From: Telluria antibiotica
Lineage (GTDB): Bacteria > Pseudomonadota > Gammaproteobacteria > Burkholderiales > Burkholderiaceae_D
NCBI RefSeq assembly: GCF_011682055.1
Contig: NZ_JAAQOM010000008.1
Location: forward strand, 186,001 to 250,000
Direction: 5' to 3'
DNA: 64,000 nucleotides
In this document: piece after piece, positions 1 to 8,093 of the stretch
Numbering within the stretch: position 1 is the stretch's first letter
Layout: each line of letters starts with the position of its first letter
Notes under the pieces: model-generated
Database searches by the model: none
What the model was told of the DNA's origin: nothing
The model's input: the letters and a program-made list of their open reading frames with translations, nothing else
Made by a program: the position numbers and the translations under genes

Positions 1-20
1 GATTTTGCTAACCTTGCCCT

Positions 21-1190
21 GTGGACATTGAACGTAAAACGGGGTTAATCCTCAGCGGCGGCGGCGCGCGCGCGGCCTATCAAGCTGGGGTCTTGCAGGC
101 GATCTCCCGCATCCTGGGGGATGCGGGCTGGCCGGCCGCGCGCAATCCGTTTTCGATCATCTGCGGCACGTCGGCCGGCGCGCTGAATGCCGCCGCGCTG
201 GCCTGCCGCGCCGACGACTTCGGCGACGCCATCGGGCATCTGGCGGATGTGTGGCAGGGCATCGGCGTGTCGCAGGTCTACCGCGCCGATTCGCTCGGCG
301 TGCTGCGCTCGGGCGCGCGCTGGCTGTCGCTGCTGTCGTTCGGCTGGATGCTGCGCCAGTGGCGTGCGGCCCCGCCCACGTCGCTGCTCGACAACACGCC
401 GCTCGTCGGCCTGCTGCACCGCATGCTCGACCTGCCGCGCCTGGACAAGGCGCTGGCCAGCGGCTGCCTCGATGCGCTCGCCGTCACGGCGTCGTCGTAC
501 ACCGGCGGCCAGCACGTGACGTTTTATCAGACCGATCGGGAAGTCGTGCCGTGGAAGCGGCACCAGCGCGTCGCCCTCGCGAGTCAGATCGGAGTCGACC
601 ACCTGCTCGCGTCGAGCGCGCTGCCGTTCATCTTCCCGGCCGTGCCGCTGTACCTGGACGGCCACATCGAATACTGCGGCGACGGTTCGATGCGCCAGCT
701 GGCGCCGATCGCGCCTGCGATCCACCTGGGCGCGCGCCGCGTGCTCGTCGTGGGGGCGGGCCGCATGAACGAGACCGTGCGCCACTTGCCGGCACGTGTA
801 TCCTATCCGACCCTGGCGCAGATTGCCGGTCACGCGCTGTCGTCGATCTTCCTGGACGGCCTCGCGATGGACATCGAGCGCCTGCAGCGCGTCAACCAGA
901 CCCTCGCCATGCTGCCCGACGACCTGCTGGCGAAGACGCCGCTGCGCCGCGTCGAGCTGCTCGCGATCGTGCCGTCGGAACGCCTGGACGACATCGCGGC
1001 GCGCCACGCGGGCGACCTGCCCGGGCCCGTGCGCACGCTGTTGGGCGGCATCGGCGCCACCGAGGCACGCGGCGCGGCGCTCGCGTCGTACCTGCTGTTC
1101 GAACGGGGCTACACGCGCGAGCTGATGGCGCTGGGCCAGCGCGACACCTATGCGCGCCACCGCGACGTACTGGAGTTTTTCGAAGCATGA
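21..1190 (+). CDS. Patatin-like phospholipase family protein
   Basis: Predicted serine lipase/acyl hydrolase of 389 aa. The patatin elements are visible: the glycine-rich oxyanion loop SGGGARAAYQ at residues 12-21, the nucleophile elbow GTSAG with Ser51, and the partner aspartate in a DGS motif at about residue 221, giving a Ser-Asp dyad. No signal peptide is seen, so it is probably cytoplasmic or membrane-associated. The GTG start at 21 is the only plausible one because an in-frame stop lies at 9-11. Its TGA overlaps the ATG of the next gene, a sensor kinase, so the two are translationally coupled. The substrate is unknown; family members cleave phospholipids or neutral lipids. Confidence 0.88.
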   Translation: MDIERKTGLILSGGGARAAYQAGVLQAISRILGDAGWPAARNPFSIICGTSAGALNAAALACRADDFGDAIGHLADVWQGIGVSQVYRADSLGVLRSGARWLSLLSFGWMLRQWRAAPPTSLLDNTPLVGLLHRMLDLPRLDKALASGCLDALAVTASSYTGGQHVTFYQTDREVVPWKRHQRVALASQIGVDHLLASSALPFIFPAVPLYLDGHIEYCGDGSMRQLAPIAPAIHLGARRVLVVGAGRMNETVRHLPARVSYPTLAQIAGHALSSIFLDGLAMDIERLQRVNQTLAMLPDDLLAKTPLRRVELLAIVPSERLDDIAARHAGDLPGPVRTLLGGIGATEARGAALASYLLFERGYTRELMALGQRDTYARHRDVLEFFEA

Positions 1191-4100
1191 GACGATGGCT
1201 GCTCGCCTTGCTGGCGCTTTCCTGGATGTCGCTGTGGCTCGGTTGCGCCCACGCCGCGCCGACGCCCACCTTGCGCTTCGAGCACCTGTCCGTCGACGAC
1301 GGCCTCGCGCAGGAATCCGTGCTGTCCATCGTGCAGGACCCGGACGGCTTCATGTGGTTCGGCACCCAGTCCGGCCTGTCGCGCTACGACGGCTACCGCT
1401 TCACGAATTTCCGCAACGTCGTCGGCGACCCGAAGACGCTCGCCAACAACTGGGTGCGCGTGCTGTACGTCGACCGCAAGGGCAGGCTGTGGATCGGCAC
1501 CGACGGCGGCCTCGATCGCTACGAGCCGGCCACCGGCACGTTCAGCCACTTCCTGCCCGACGAGCCGGTCAAGCGGGGCAACGGCAACCGCCACATCCGC
1601 GCGATCCTGGACGACGGCAAGGACGGCCTGTGGCTGGCGACGGCGGACGGCCTGCAGCATTTCGACATCGCCAGCGGCCGCTTCGACACGTGGCACCACG
1701 TGCCGGGCGTGCCGGACAGCCTCGCGTCGGACAAGCTGACGGCGCTCGCGCGCGCGCGTGACGGCCGCCTGTGGATCGGCACCGCGTCGGGCCTCGACAG
1801 CCTCGATCCGGAGCGCATGCATTTCCGCCATCACCCGTCCCCGCGCGGCGGCAAGTACGACTTCGTGCAGGCGCTGATGGTCGACGCGGGCCAGGGCCTG
1901 TGGGTCGGCAGCCTGGGCGGGCTGGAACGTCTGCCGCTTGGCCAGAAGGGCGCGCCGCGCACGTTCGGCGCGGACGACGGCATCCCGGCCGGCGAGATCA
2001 GCGTGCTGTACGAGGATGCCGAGCGCCAGATCTGGGTCGGCTCGCACGACCGCGGCCTGTACCGCTGGCTGCCCGCGCAGGACAAGTTCGAACGCCATCC
2101 GCACCGCATCACCGACAGCTACAGCCTGGGCGACAACCAGGTCACGGCGCTGTACGGCGACCGCGTGGGCACGTTCTGGGTCGGCACCTGGTACGGCGGC
2201 GTGTCGCGCGCGGACATGGGCAGCGGCGGCTTCGCGCGCATCGTGCGCGGCGACGACACCCCGATCTCGCTGGAAGACAACAAGGTGCGCGGCATCGTCG
2301 GCGATGGTGCCGGCAAGCTGTGGCTCGCGACGAACGGCGGCCTGCACCTGTTCGATCCGGCGACCGGCGCGGACCGGCCGTGGCGCCTCGCGCCCGTCGA
2401 GGCGGGGACCTCGGGCGACGCGATGGCCACGTCGGTGGCGCTCGGCCGCGACGGCGCCGTGTGGGTCGGCACGCGTAACGGCCTGGCACGCCTCGACCCG
2501 AAGACGGGACGGCTGACGCGGCGCCAGCTGTCCACCGACGACGTCGACGCCAACTTCGTGCGCAACGTGAGCGTCACGCGCGACGGCACCGTCTGGGCCG
2601 CGTCGCGCGGCGGCCTGCACCGCATCGACCCGGACGGCCGGCTGACGACCTACCAGCACGATCCGGCCGTGGGCGCGAGCCTGGCCGACAACATCGTGCG
2701 CCCGATGCTGGAAGACCGTCACGGCCGCTTCTGGATCGGCACGTTCGACGGCCTCGACCTGCTCGACCGCACGACGGGCAAGTTCCGCCACTTCCGCCAC
2801 GACCCGGAAGACCCCACGAGCCTGTCGCACGACGAGGTGCACTACCTGCTGGAAGACCGCAAGGGCGACCTGTGGGTGGGCACGGCCGTGGGCTTGAACC
2901 GCATGGTGATCGGCACCGACGGCACGCCGCGCTTCCAGCGCTACACGGTGCGCGACGGCATGGCGGACGACGTCGTGGCCGCCATGCAGGAAGATCTCGA
3001 CGGCTTCATCTGGGTCTCGAGCTCGAGCGGCCTGCACCGGCTCGATCCGGCCAGCGGCGCCTGGCGCAACTACAACTCGACGGACGGCACGATCGAAGGC
3101 GCGTACTTCGACGCGTCGGCGCTGCGCGTGGCCGACGGTACCCTTTACTTCGGCGGCAACAACGGCATCACGGCGTTCAATCCGCGCGCGCTGCACGACA
3201 ACCTGATCGCGCCGCGCGCCGTCATCACGGGCCTGCAGATATTCGGGCAGCCGTGGCAGGACGTGCGGCCCGGCATGCTGCCTGGGCCCATCGAGCGCCT
3301 GTCCGGCATCACGCTCACGCCGCAGGATTCCGTGTTCTCGCTGGAGTTCTCGGCGCTGCACTTCGCGGCGCCGGGCCGCAACCGCTTCGCCTACCGCCTC
3401 GCGGGCTTCGACCAGGACTGGATCGGCGTCGACGCGGGCAAGCGCTTCGCCACCTACACGAACCTCGATCCGGGCAGCTACACGTTCCAGGTGCGCGCCG
3501 CGAACAAGGACGGCGTATGGAGCGACGCCGCCGCCACGCTGGAAGTCACGGTGCTGCCGCCGTACTGGAAGACGTGGTGGTTCCGTACCTTGTGCGCGCT
3601 CATCGTGATCGGCTGCGGCTACGGCATCTACCGCATCCGCGTGGACGTGCTGCGGCGCCAGAAGGCCATGCTGGAACAGCAAGTCAGCGCGCGTACGGAA
3701 CGCATCGAGCAGCAGAACCGTCTGCTGGAACGCCAGACCGAGGAATTGCGCGAGCAGGAACGCCAGGTGCGCCGGCGCACGAACGAGCTGGCGCTCGCCA
3801 ACGACGCGCTGCAGGAAAACGAGGAGCGGCTGTACCAGGCCAAGCAGCGCGCGGAGGATGCCACGCGCCAGAAGTCCGAGTTCCTCGCCAACATGAGCCA
3901 CGAGATGCGCACGCCGCTCGCGGGCGTCATCGGCATGCTCGGCTTCGCGCTGCGCGACGGCGCACTGCGCGAAGCGACGCGCGACCAGATCATGCGCGGC
4001 CAGGCCAACGCGCAGTCGCTGCTGGCGATCATCAACGACCTGCTCGACTTTTCCAAGATCGAGGCGGGCAAGCTCACCATCGAGAACATCGACTTCGTCC

Positions 4101-5422
4101 TCGACGAGAACATCGCGCACGTCGTCACCCTGTTCGAGGAACAGGCGGGCGCGCACAGCGTGGGCTTCGCCGTGCACCTCGACCCGGACCTGCCGCGCTT
4201 CGTCGTGGGCGATCCGACGCGGCTGCGCCAGGTGCTCGTGAACCTCGTCGGCAACGCATTCAAGTTCACGGAAAGCGGCACGGTGGCCGTGCGCGTCGAG
4301 CGCCGTCCCGCCGACCAGCACGACCGCGCGGGCCGCAACATGATCCGTTTCTCGGTCGAGGACACGGGCATCGGCATCGCGCCGGAAGCGTTGCCGCGCC
4401 TGTTCCAGAAATTCGAACAAGCCGACGCGACGACGACGCGGCGCTACGGCGGCACGGGCCTGGGCCTCGCGATCTGCCGCCAGCTCGTCGAGCTGATGGG
4501 CGGCACGATCGGCGTCGCGAGCACGCCCGGCGTGGGCTCCACGTTCACGTTCGTGCTGCCGCTGGCGGATGGCGTGCAGCCGCCGGTCGTCGCCGACCAG
4601 CCGCGCGAGCCGCACACGCACCGCCTGCGCGTGCTGTGCGCGGAAGACTATCCGACCAACCAGATCATCGTGCGCATGATGCTGGAAGAGCTGGGCCACC
4701 AGGTCGACGTCGTCGAGAACGGCCTGCTGGCCGTGGCCGCGTGCGCGCGCACGCGCTACGACCTGATCCTGATGGACGGCCGCATGCCCGAGATGGACGG
4801 CGCGACGGCCACCCGCCTGATCCGCGCCGGCGGCCCCCTGGACGCCCCGGTGCTCGACCAGCACCTGATGATCGTTGCGCTCACGGCGAACGTCAGCGAG
4901 GAAGACCGCACGCGCTATCTGGCGTGCGGCATGGACGCCTTCATCACGAAGCCGATCGACGACGCCCAGCTGCATTTCTACCTGACGCGCGCCATCGAGC
5001 GCCAGCTGCAGCGCGGCATCGACCTCGCGCCGATGCCGGCGCCGTCCCCGCGCACGCCGTCGACGGCGGAGCTGGACGCGATGTTCGACGTGCCCAGCGA
5101 CCCGGCCGCGCCCACGGTGGCGGCGCTGAACGCCAACCGCCGTGCGGGGGATTTGAAGGAGCGGCTGCGCGAGGCCTTCCTGGCCGACCTGCCGCGCCGG
5201 CGCGCCGAGCTGGACACGGCGCTGGCCGAGGGCGACGGCGACACGGCCGGCCGTGTCCTGCATGGTATCAAGGGCAGTGCCGGCTACCTGGGCGAGGCGC
5301 CGCTGCACGCGCTGTGCTCGGAACTCGAGGCGCTGGCCGACGCCGGCGAGCTGGACGCCGTGCGCGCCGGCCTGCCGCGCCTGCTGGCATTATTGTCCCG
5401 CTTCGAAGCGCAACCAGTCTGA
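1187..5422 (+). CDS. Hybrid sensor histidine kinase with two-component-regulator propeller, receiver and HPt domains
   Basis: A 1411-aa membrane sensor. Order: N-terminal signal peptide ending in AHA; about 13-14 WxGT..GL propeller repeats (residues ~30-690, enough for two seven-bladed propellers); a Y_Y_Y domain; one membrane helix near residue 800; a coiled coil; HisKA with NMSHEMRTP (His905); HATPase_c with N and G boxes; a receiver with Asp1197 in LMDGRMP; and a C-terminal HPt with His1359 in LHGIKG. The periplasmic propeller resembles carbohydrate-sensing hybrid kinases of the BT4663 type, but the ligand cannot be read here. The ATG start overlaps the patatin stop as ATGA. The final phosphotransfer target may be the response regulator 62 bp downstream. 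The in-frame extension upstream (251-1186) is a shadow of the patatin gene. Confidence 0.93.
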   Translation: MRRWLLALLALSWMSLWLGCAHAAPTPTLRFEHLSVDDGLAQESVLSIVQDPDGFMWFGTQSGLSRYDGYRFTNFRNVVGDPKTLANNWVRVLYVDRKGRLWIGTDGGLDRYEPATGTFSHFLPDEPVKRGNGNRHIRAILDDGKDGLWLATADGLQHFDIASGRFDTWHHVPGVPDSLASDKLTALARARDGRLWIGTASGLDSLDPERMHFRHHPSPRGGKYDFVQALMVDAGQGLWVGSLGGLERLPLGQKGAPRTFGADDGIPAGEISVLYEDAERQIWVGSHDRGLYRWLPAQDKFERHPHRITDSYSLGDNQVTALYGDRVGTFWVGTWYGGVSRADMGSGGFARIVRGDDTPISLEDNKVRGIVGDGAGKLWLATNGGLHLFDPATGADRPWRLAPVEAGTSGDAMATSVALGRDGAVWVGTRNGLARLDPKTGRLTRRQLSTDDVDANFVRNVSVTRDGTVWAASRGGLHRIDPDGRLTTYQHDPAVGASLADNIVRPMLEDRHGRFWIGTFDGLDLLDRTTGKFRHFRHDPEDPTSLSHDEVHYLLEDRKGDLWVGTAVGLNRMVIGTDGTPRFQRYTVRDGMADDVVAAMQEDLDGFIWVSSSSGLHRLDPASGAWRNYNSTDGTIEGAYFDASALRVADGTLYFGGNNGITAFNPRALHDNLIAPRAVITGLQIFGQPWQDVRPGMLPGPIERLSGITLTPQDSVFSLEFSALHFAAPGRNRFAYRLAGFDQDWIGVDAGKRFATYTNLDPGSYTFQVRAANKDGVWSDAAATLEVTVLPPYWKTWWFRTLCALIVIGCGYGIYRIRVDVLRRQKAMLEQQVSARTERIEQQNRLLERQTEELREQERQVRRRTNELALANDALQENEERLYQAKQRAEDATRQKSEFLANMSHEMRTPLAGVIGMLGFALRDGALREATRDQIMRGQANAQSLLAIINDLLDFSKIEAGKLTIENIDFVLDENIAHVVTLFEEQAGAHSVGFAVHLDPDLPRFVVGDPTRLRQVLVNLVGNAFKFTESGTVAVRVERRPADQHDRAGRNMIRFSVEDTGIGIAPEALPRLFQKFEQADATTTRRYGGTGLGLAICRQLVELMGGTIGVASTPGVGSTFTFVLPLADGVQPPVVADQPREPHTHRLRVLCAEDYPTNQIIVRMMLEELGHQVDVVENGLLAVAACARTRYDLILMDGRMPEMDGATATRLIRAGGPLDAPVLDQHLMIVALTANVSEEDRTRYLACGMDAFITKPIDDAQLHFYLTRAIERQLQRGIDLAPMPAPSPRTPSTAELDAMFDVPSDPAAPTVAALNANRRAGDLKERLREAFLADLPRRRAELDTALAEGDGDTAGRVLHGIKGSAGYLGEAPLHALCSELEALADAGELDAVRAGLPRLLALLSRFEAQPV

Positions 5423-5484
5423 ATCGTGCGCTTGTCACTTATCTGTATAATTGCCATTTAACAATTGGGACGCATGGGGCAGGG

Positions 5485-6180
5485 ATGAAGGTTTTGATAG
5501 TCGACGATGACGTGGTGTCGCGCATGATGCTGATGCACATGATCGACACCACCGCGAGCGGCGTGTTCGACGTGCACGAAGCGGAGGATGGCGAAGACGC
5601 CTGGCGCCAGCTGGACGGCGGGCTCGCTCCGGCGATCGTGTTCTGCGACCTGCGCATGCCCCGGCTGTCCGGCATGGAATTGCTGGCCCGGGTGAAGGCC
5701 GATGCCCGGCTGGCTGGCCTGCCGTTCGTCCTCGTGTCGTCGGCCGGCGACGCCGAGACGATGGAGCACGCGCTGTCGCTCGGGGCCGACGGCTACATCG
5801 TCAAGCCGTTCGACGCCGCGCGCGTCGAGACCCACCTGGCCCCGCTGATGCGCGCGGCCGACGAGCAACCGGCGGCCACTTTGCGCCGCCTCGGCATCGA
5901 CGCCACGCGCCTGCTGCTGTACCTCGGCGGCCTGCAGCGCCAGCTGGTCAGCGCCGGGACCGACCTCGCGCAGCTGCTGGCCGCGCGCCAGCTCGATGCC
6001 GCGCGCGCCCATCTCGCGCGCCTGTGCGAAGGGTGCCGCACGCTGGGCCTGCACGGCGCCGCGGCCGGCTTCGACGCCCTGCGCACTGCACCCGATGACG
6101 CGGGCCTCGCACGCGAACTGGCGGCCGCGCACCAGGCCGTCATGCGCCAGACGGATGCCACGCGCCAGCTTGCGATGTGA
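5485..6180 (+). CDS. Response regulator with degenerate HPt-like C-terminus
   Basis: A 231-aa protein with an N-terminal CheY-like receiver (VLIVDDD, acceptor Asp55 in FCDLRMP, Lys in VKPFD). There is no recognisable DNA-binding or enzymatic output. The C-terminal ~90 residues are helical, and a segment around ARLCEGCRTLG resembles an HPt helix in which the phosphorylatable His is Arg. It lies 62 bp after the hybrid kinase and is its likely phosphorelay partner. The start at 5485 follows AGGG and opens directly with the receiver beta-1 strand. Output probably works by protein-protein interaction; this is inference. Confidence 0.85.
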   Translation: MKVLIVDDDVVSRMMLMHMIDTTASGVFDVHEAEDGEDAWRQLDGGLAPAIVFCDLRMPRLSGMELLARVKADARLAGLPFVLVSSAGDAETMEHALSLGADGYIVKPFDAARVETHLAPLMRAADEQPAATLRRLGIDATRLLLYLGGLQRQLVSAGTDLAQLLAARQLDAARAHLARLCEGCRTLGLHGAAAGFDALRTAPDDAGLARELAAAHQAVMRQTDATRQLAM

Positions 6181-6375
6181 CGGCGTTGTGCGCGCCCGGG
6201 TTGATTCGCAATGTGAAGCGCGCCTGACGGAGCCGTTTTACATGCGTCCAACCGATGAGCGGGCAAGCAAGCGACGACGTTCGATCCGGAGCGGGCAGGA
6301 GGGCCAGCGGCGCTCGGTGGGCTGCAGCGGCTTTTGCTGAGTGACCGCGACCGAACCAAAGCAGACGTGATCGCG

Positions 6376-6777
6376 TCACCACCATTTGCCGAACTGGTTG
6401 AACGCTGCATACAGCGCGCGCATTGACCCTGCATTGATCGTTAGACGAATTGCTATGCAGTCGCCATCTTGTGACTGCCTTTGCGAAGGAGGATTGATGG
6501 TTAGATACTCCTGAGATGACTGCCGCTCGAAGTGGAGGACTTCGTACTCGCTCGTGTCAAGCAGTCGAGCGTCGCAGCCGTCACGGAGTTCAGTTTCAAA
6601 TCGAACAAGGGCGTCATACTCGAACCAAAGGTGCGCGGCCGTCCATTTTAGATTCTGGCTTCGACCTGAATACTCGACTTCAAGCCGGGCCTGGACACCT
6701 AGAGCCATCGGATCTACATCTACAAACTCAAGCTGGAACTTGAGCGGCCCTTCAACGAAAGCTACGTCGCCAGCCAT
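6376..6777 (-). CDS. Hypothetical protein, low-GC array unit 1
   Basis: A 133-aa protein that I cannot assign. It is soluble, with alternating beta-type segments (LKFQLEFVDVDP, ARLEVEY, LRDGCDARL) and no signal peptide. In length and general character it resembles small beta-rich immunity-type proteins, but I see no diagnostic motif. Base composition is clearly lower in GC than the flanking kinase genes. The start at 6777 has AAAGGATTTAA just upstream as a ribosome binding site. It is the last of three minus-strand genes, each preceded about 40-50 bp upstream by the same repeat (here 6821-6920), suggesting acquisition as a unit. Confidence 0.6.
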   Translation of the reverse strand: MAGDVAFVEGPLKFQLEFVDVDPMALGVQARLEVEYSGRSQNLKWTAAHLWFEYDALVRFETELRDGCDARLLDTSEYEVLHFERQSSQEYLTINPPSQRQSQDGDCIAIRLTINAGSMRALYAAFNQFGKWW

Positions 6778-6820
6778 TTAAATCCTTTCTTGGGTGTGGC
6801 CGCGCCTCGGACTTACGAAA

Positions 6821-6920
6821 CGTCCGCTTTTGGCTGAACCCGACCTGTCGACCAGCATAGCATGTTGCCAAGACGAAAAAGTCGCTAACTATCACGACAG
6901 TCAACAGTCGACCCGAAGCG
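6821..6920. repeat. Intergenic repeat, copy A
   Basis: This ~100-bp copy begins CGTCCGCTTTTGGCTGAACC and continues with AGCATAGCA, GAAAAAGTCGC and CACGACAG blocks. The blocks recur in the same order and orientation in copy B (7236-7340), and the first part also in copy C (7726-7795). It sits between the stop of the 6948-7190 gene and the start of the 6376-6777 gene. Confidence 0.7.
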
Positions 6921-6947
6921 GCCCTACCTAAATGGCTCTCCGCGAAC

Positions 6948-7190
6948 TTATGCTGTGGTTCGACGACGTCCCCATGCCCAGAAAGCAAGGCCACCACAAA
7001 TCAAGCCCATGGTAGGACTGAGAATCAGCATCAGACCAAATCCCGCCATAGCGCCAGCGTCGCAAGGGTCGCTGGGTTGTGGTGCGCAAGAGTATGTAGC
7101 GTTGACAAAAGCCCATGCGATAAACGCGCCTAACAAAGCGCCGCTCCCAGCAGCGACTAGCGCTATTAACAGCTTGATGAGCATTCTCAT
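6948..7190 (-). CDS. Small membrane protein, low-GC array unit 2
   Basis: An 80-aa protein with two predicted membrane helices (LLIALVAAGSGALLGAFIAW and FGLMLILSPTMGLICGGLAFW) separated by a short loop with two cysteines, and a basic C-terminus GRRR. The frame could extend to 7274, but the ATG at 7190 is preferred because AAGGAATAC lies 11-12 bases upstream and the extension would run into repeat copy B. No family assignment is possible. It is second of the three repeat-separated minus-strand genes. Confidence 0.55.
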   Translation of the reverse strand: MRMLIKLLIALVAAGSGALLGAFIAWAFVNATYSCAPQPSDPCDAGAMAGFGLMLILSPTMGLICGGLAFWAWGRRRTTA

Positions 7191-7235
7191 CGTTTGCTGT
7201 ATTCCTTTATTCCCGATGCTGGCGACGATCACCAT

Positions 7236-7340
7236 CGTCCGCTCCTGGCCGAACCCAGCCATTGACCTCAGCATAGCAGCTTGTCAAGCTCGAAAAGTCG
7301 CCGACTGTCACGACAGGCGGCTCCCGACCCATAGCAGTCA
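7236..7340. repeat. Intergenic repeat, copy B
   Basis: Begins CGTCCGCTCCTGGCCGAACC and contains AGCATAGCAGCTTGTCAAGC, GAAAAGTCGCC and TCACGACAGG, in register with copy A over roughly 100 bp. It lies 46 bp upstream of the 6948-7190 gene and just after the stop of the 7373-7678 gene. Confidence 0.7.
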
Positions 7341-7372
7341 TACATTCCCAGCATTCCCAGCCTATATCTTTG

Positions 7373-7678
7373 CTAAAAGATGCCGCGTGAAAATAGGATG
7401 ATGGCACTACCTACCAGCCATGCCAGCATGAACGAGAGATAGCGAATGGCGAGTGGATCAAGTCCCGGCTTCGGCGTTACAGATAGATTACCGGTGATGC
7501 CAACGTCGGAAAGTGCCCACGTAAGGCACGTCGCCATCAACACGTATGACGCTACTCCTCCAATCCCAATGAACCACCAAAAATGCTGGAGGGCGCCGCG
7601 CCACAAATATGCGAAAACCCCTACCGCAAGCGCTGGACCAATGAGTCCAAAAGGGATCGCCATACTAAACGGATTCAT
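7373..7678 (-). CDS. Hypothetical membrane protein, low-GC array unit 3
   Basis: A 101-aa protein with three predicted membrane helices: an N-terminal one in MAIPFGLIGPALAVGVFAYL, a central FIGIGGVASYVLMATCLTWAL, and a C-terminal YLSFMLAWLVGSAIILFS. No catalytic or family motif is recognised. The ATG at 7678 is preceded by TTGGAA about 12 bases upstream. It is the first gene of the three-unit minus-strand array; repeat copy C lies 48 bp upstream. Confidence 0.55.
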   Translation of the reverse strand: MNPFSMAIPFGLIGPALAVGVFAYLWRGALQHFWWFIGIGGVASYVLMATCLTWALSDVGITGNLSVTPKPGLDPLAIRYLSFMLAWLVGSAIILFSRGIF

Positions 7679-7725
7679 CGTAGAAATATTCCAATGTAGT
7701 TGAAAAGTCGTAGCTTAACGATTTG

Positions 7726-7795
7726 CAGTGTCCGCTTCTGGCCGATAGCAGGTGGACGGAACGGCTCAGTGTATAAGCTTGTTGCCATCGGAGCA
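7726..7795. repeat. Intergenic repeat, copy C (partial)
   Basis: Contains GTCCGCTTCTGGCCGATAGC followed by AGGTGGAC and GTATAAGCTTGTTGCC, matching the first ~70 bp of copies A and B in the same orientation. A GAAAAGTCG block lies just outside it at about 7702. The distal third of the repeat seen in A and B is missing. Confidence 0.55.
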
Positions 7796-8093
7796 ACCAT
7801 CAGGTTGCGCCCGTTCAATTAAATTCCTGCCGGAAAATACGAAAAATTGTCATAAGATTGTTGTAAAACTACCCTTCACACGTTGTCGGAATACGGCATA
7901 CTGATCCTTTGCCGTGGCCGGCGTGCATCCATTCCCAGGCAGAACGGCAACTTGCGGGCGTCTTTTTTGCCCCGTGCGGACCGCGCCAAGCGCGCGCCGT
8001 CCGTCATCTGCTTGTCATTAAAATAGTCGACTTTTCACGGCGGCGCAGACTGCCGGGAGCGGCCATTGACCAGGGATTGCATGAGCGAGGACT
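7796..8093. other. Intergenic region upstream of the PAS kinase
   Basis: No gene is supported. The left part is AT-rich, with TTCACA and CATACT spaced about 16 bp near 7877-7904 as a possible sigma-70 promoter for the kinase. GAGGACT just before 8094 is the likely ribosome binding site. Confidence 0.35.

Noticed and set aside
251..1186. In-frame upstream extension of the hybrid kinase
   Set aside because: Overlaps the whole patatin gene; the ATG at 1187 begins a clean signal peptide and overlaps the patatin stop.
1148..5308. Very long minus-strand open frame opposite the hybrid kinase (1386 codons)
   Set aside because: Arg/Ala/Val/Asp-rich low-information translation, a shadow of high-GC coding on the plus strand; no domain recognisable.
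6821..7800. Integron attC sites
   Set aside because: Searched by eye for paired RYYYAAC/GTTRRRY core sites; only an isolated GCTTAAC in the spacer near copy C fits, without its partner, and no integrase is in the window.
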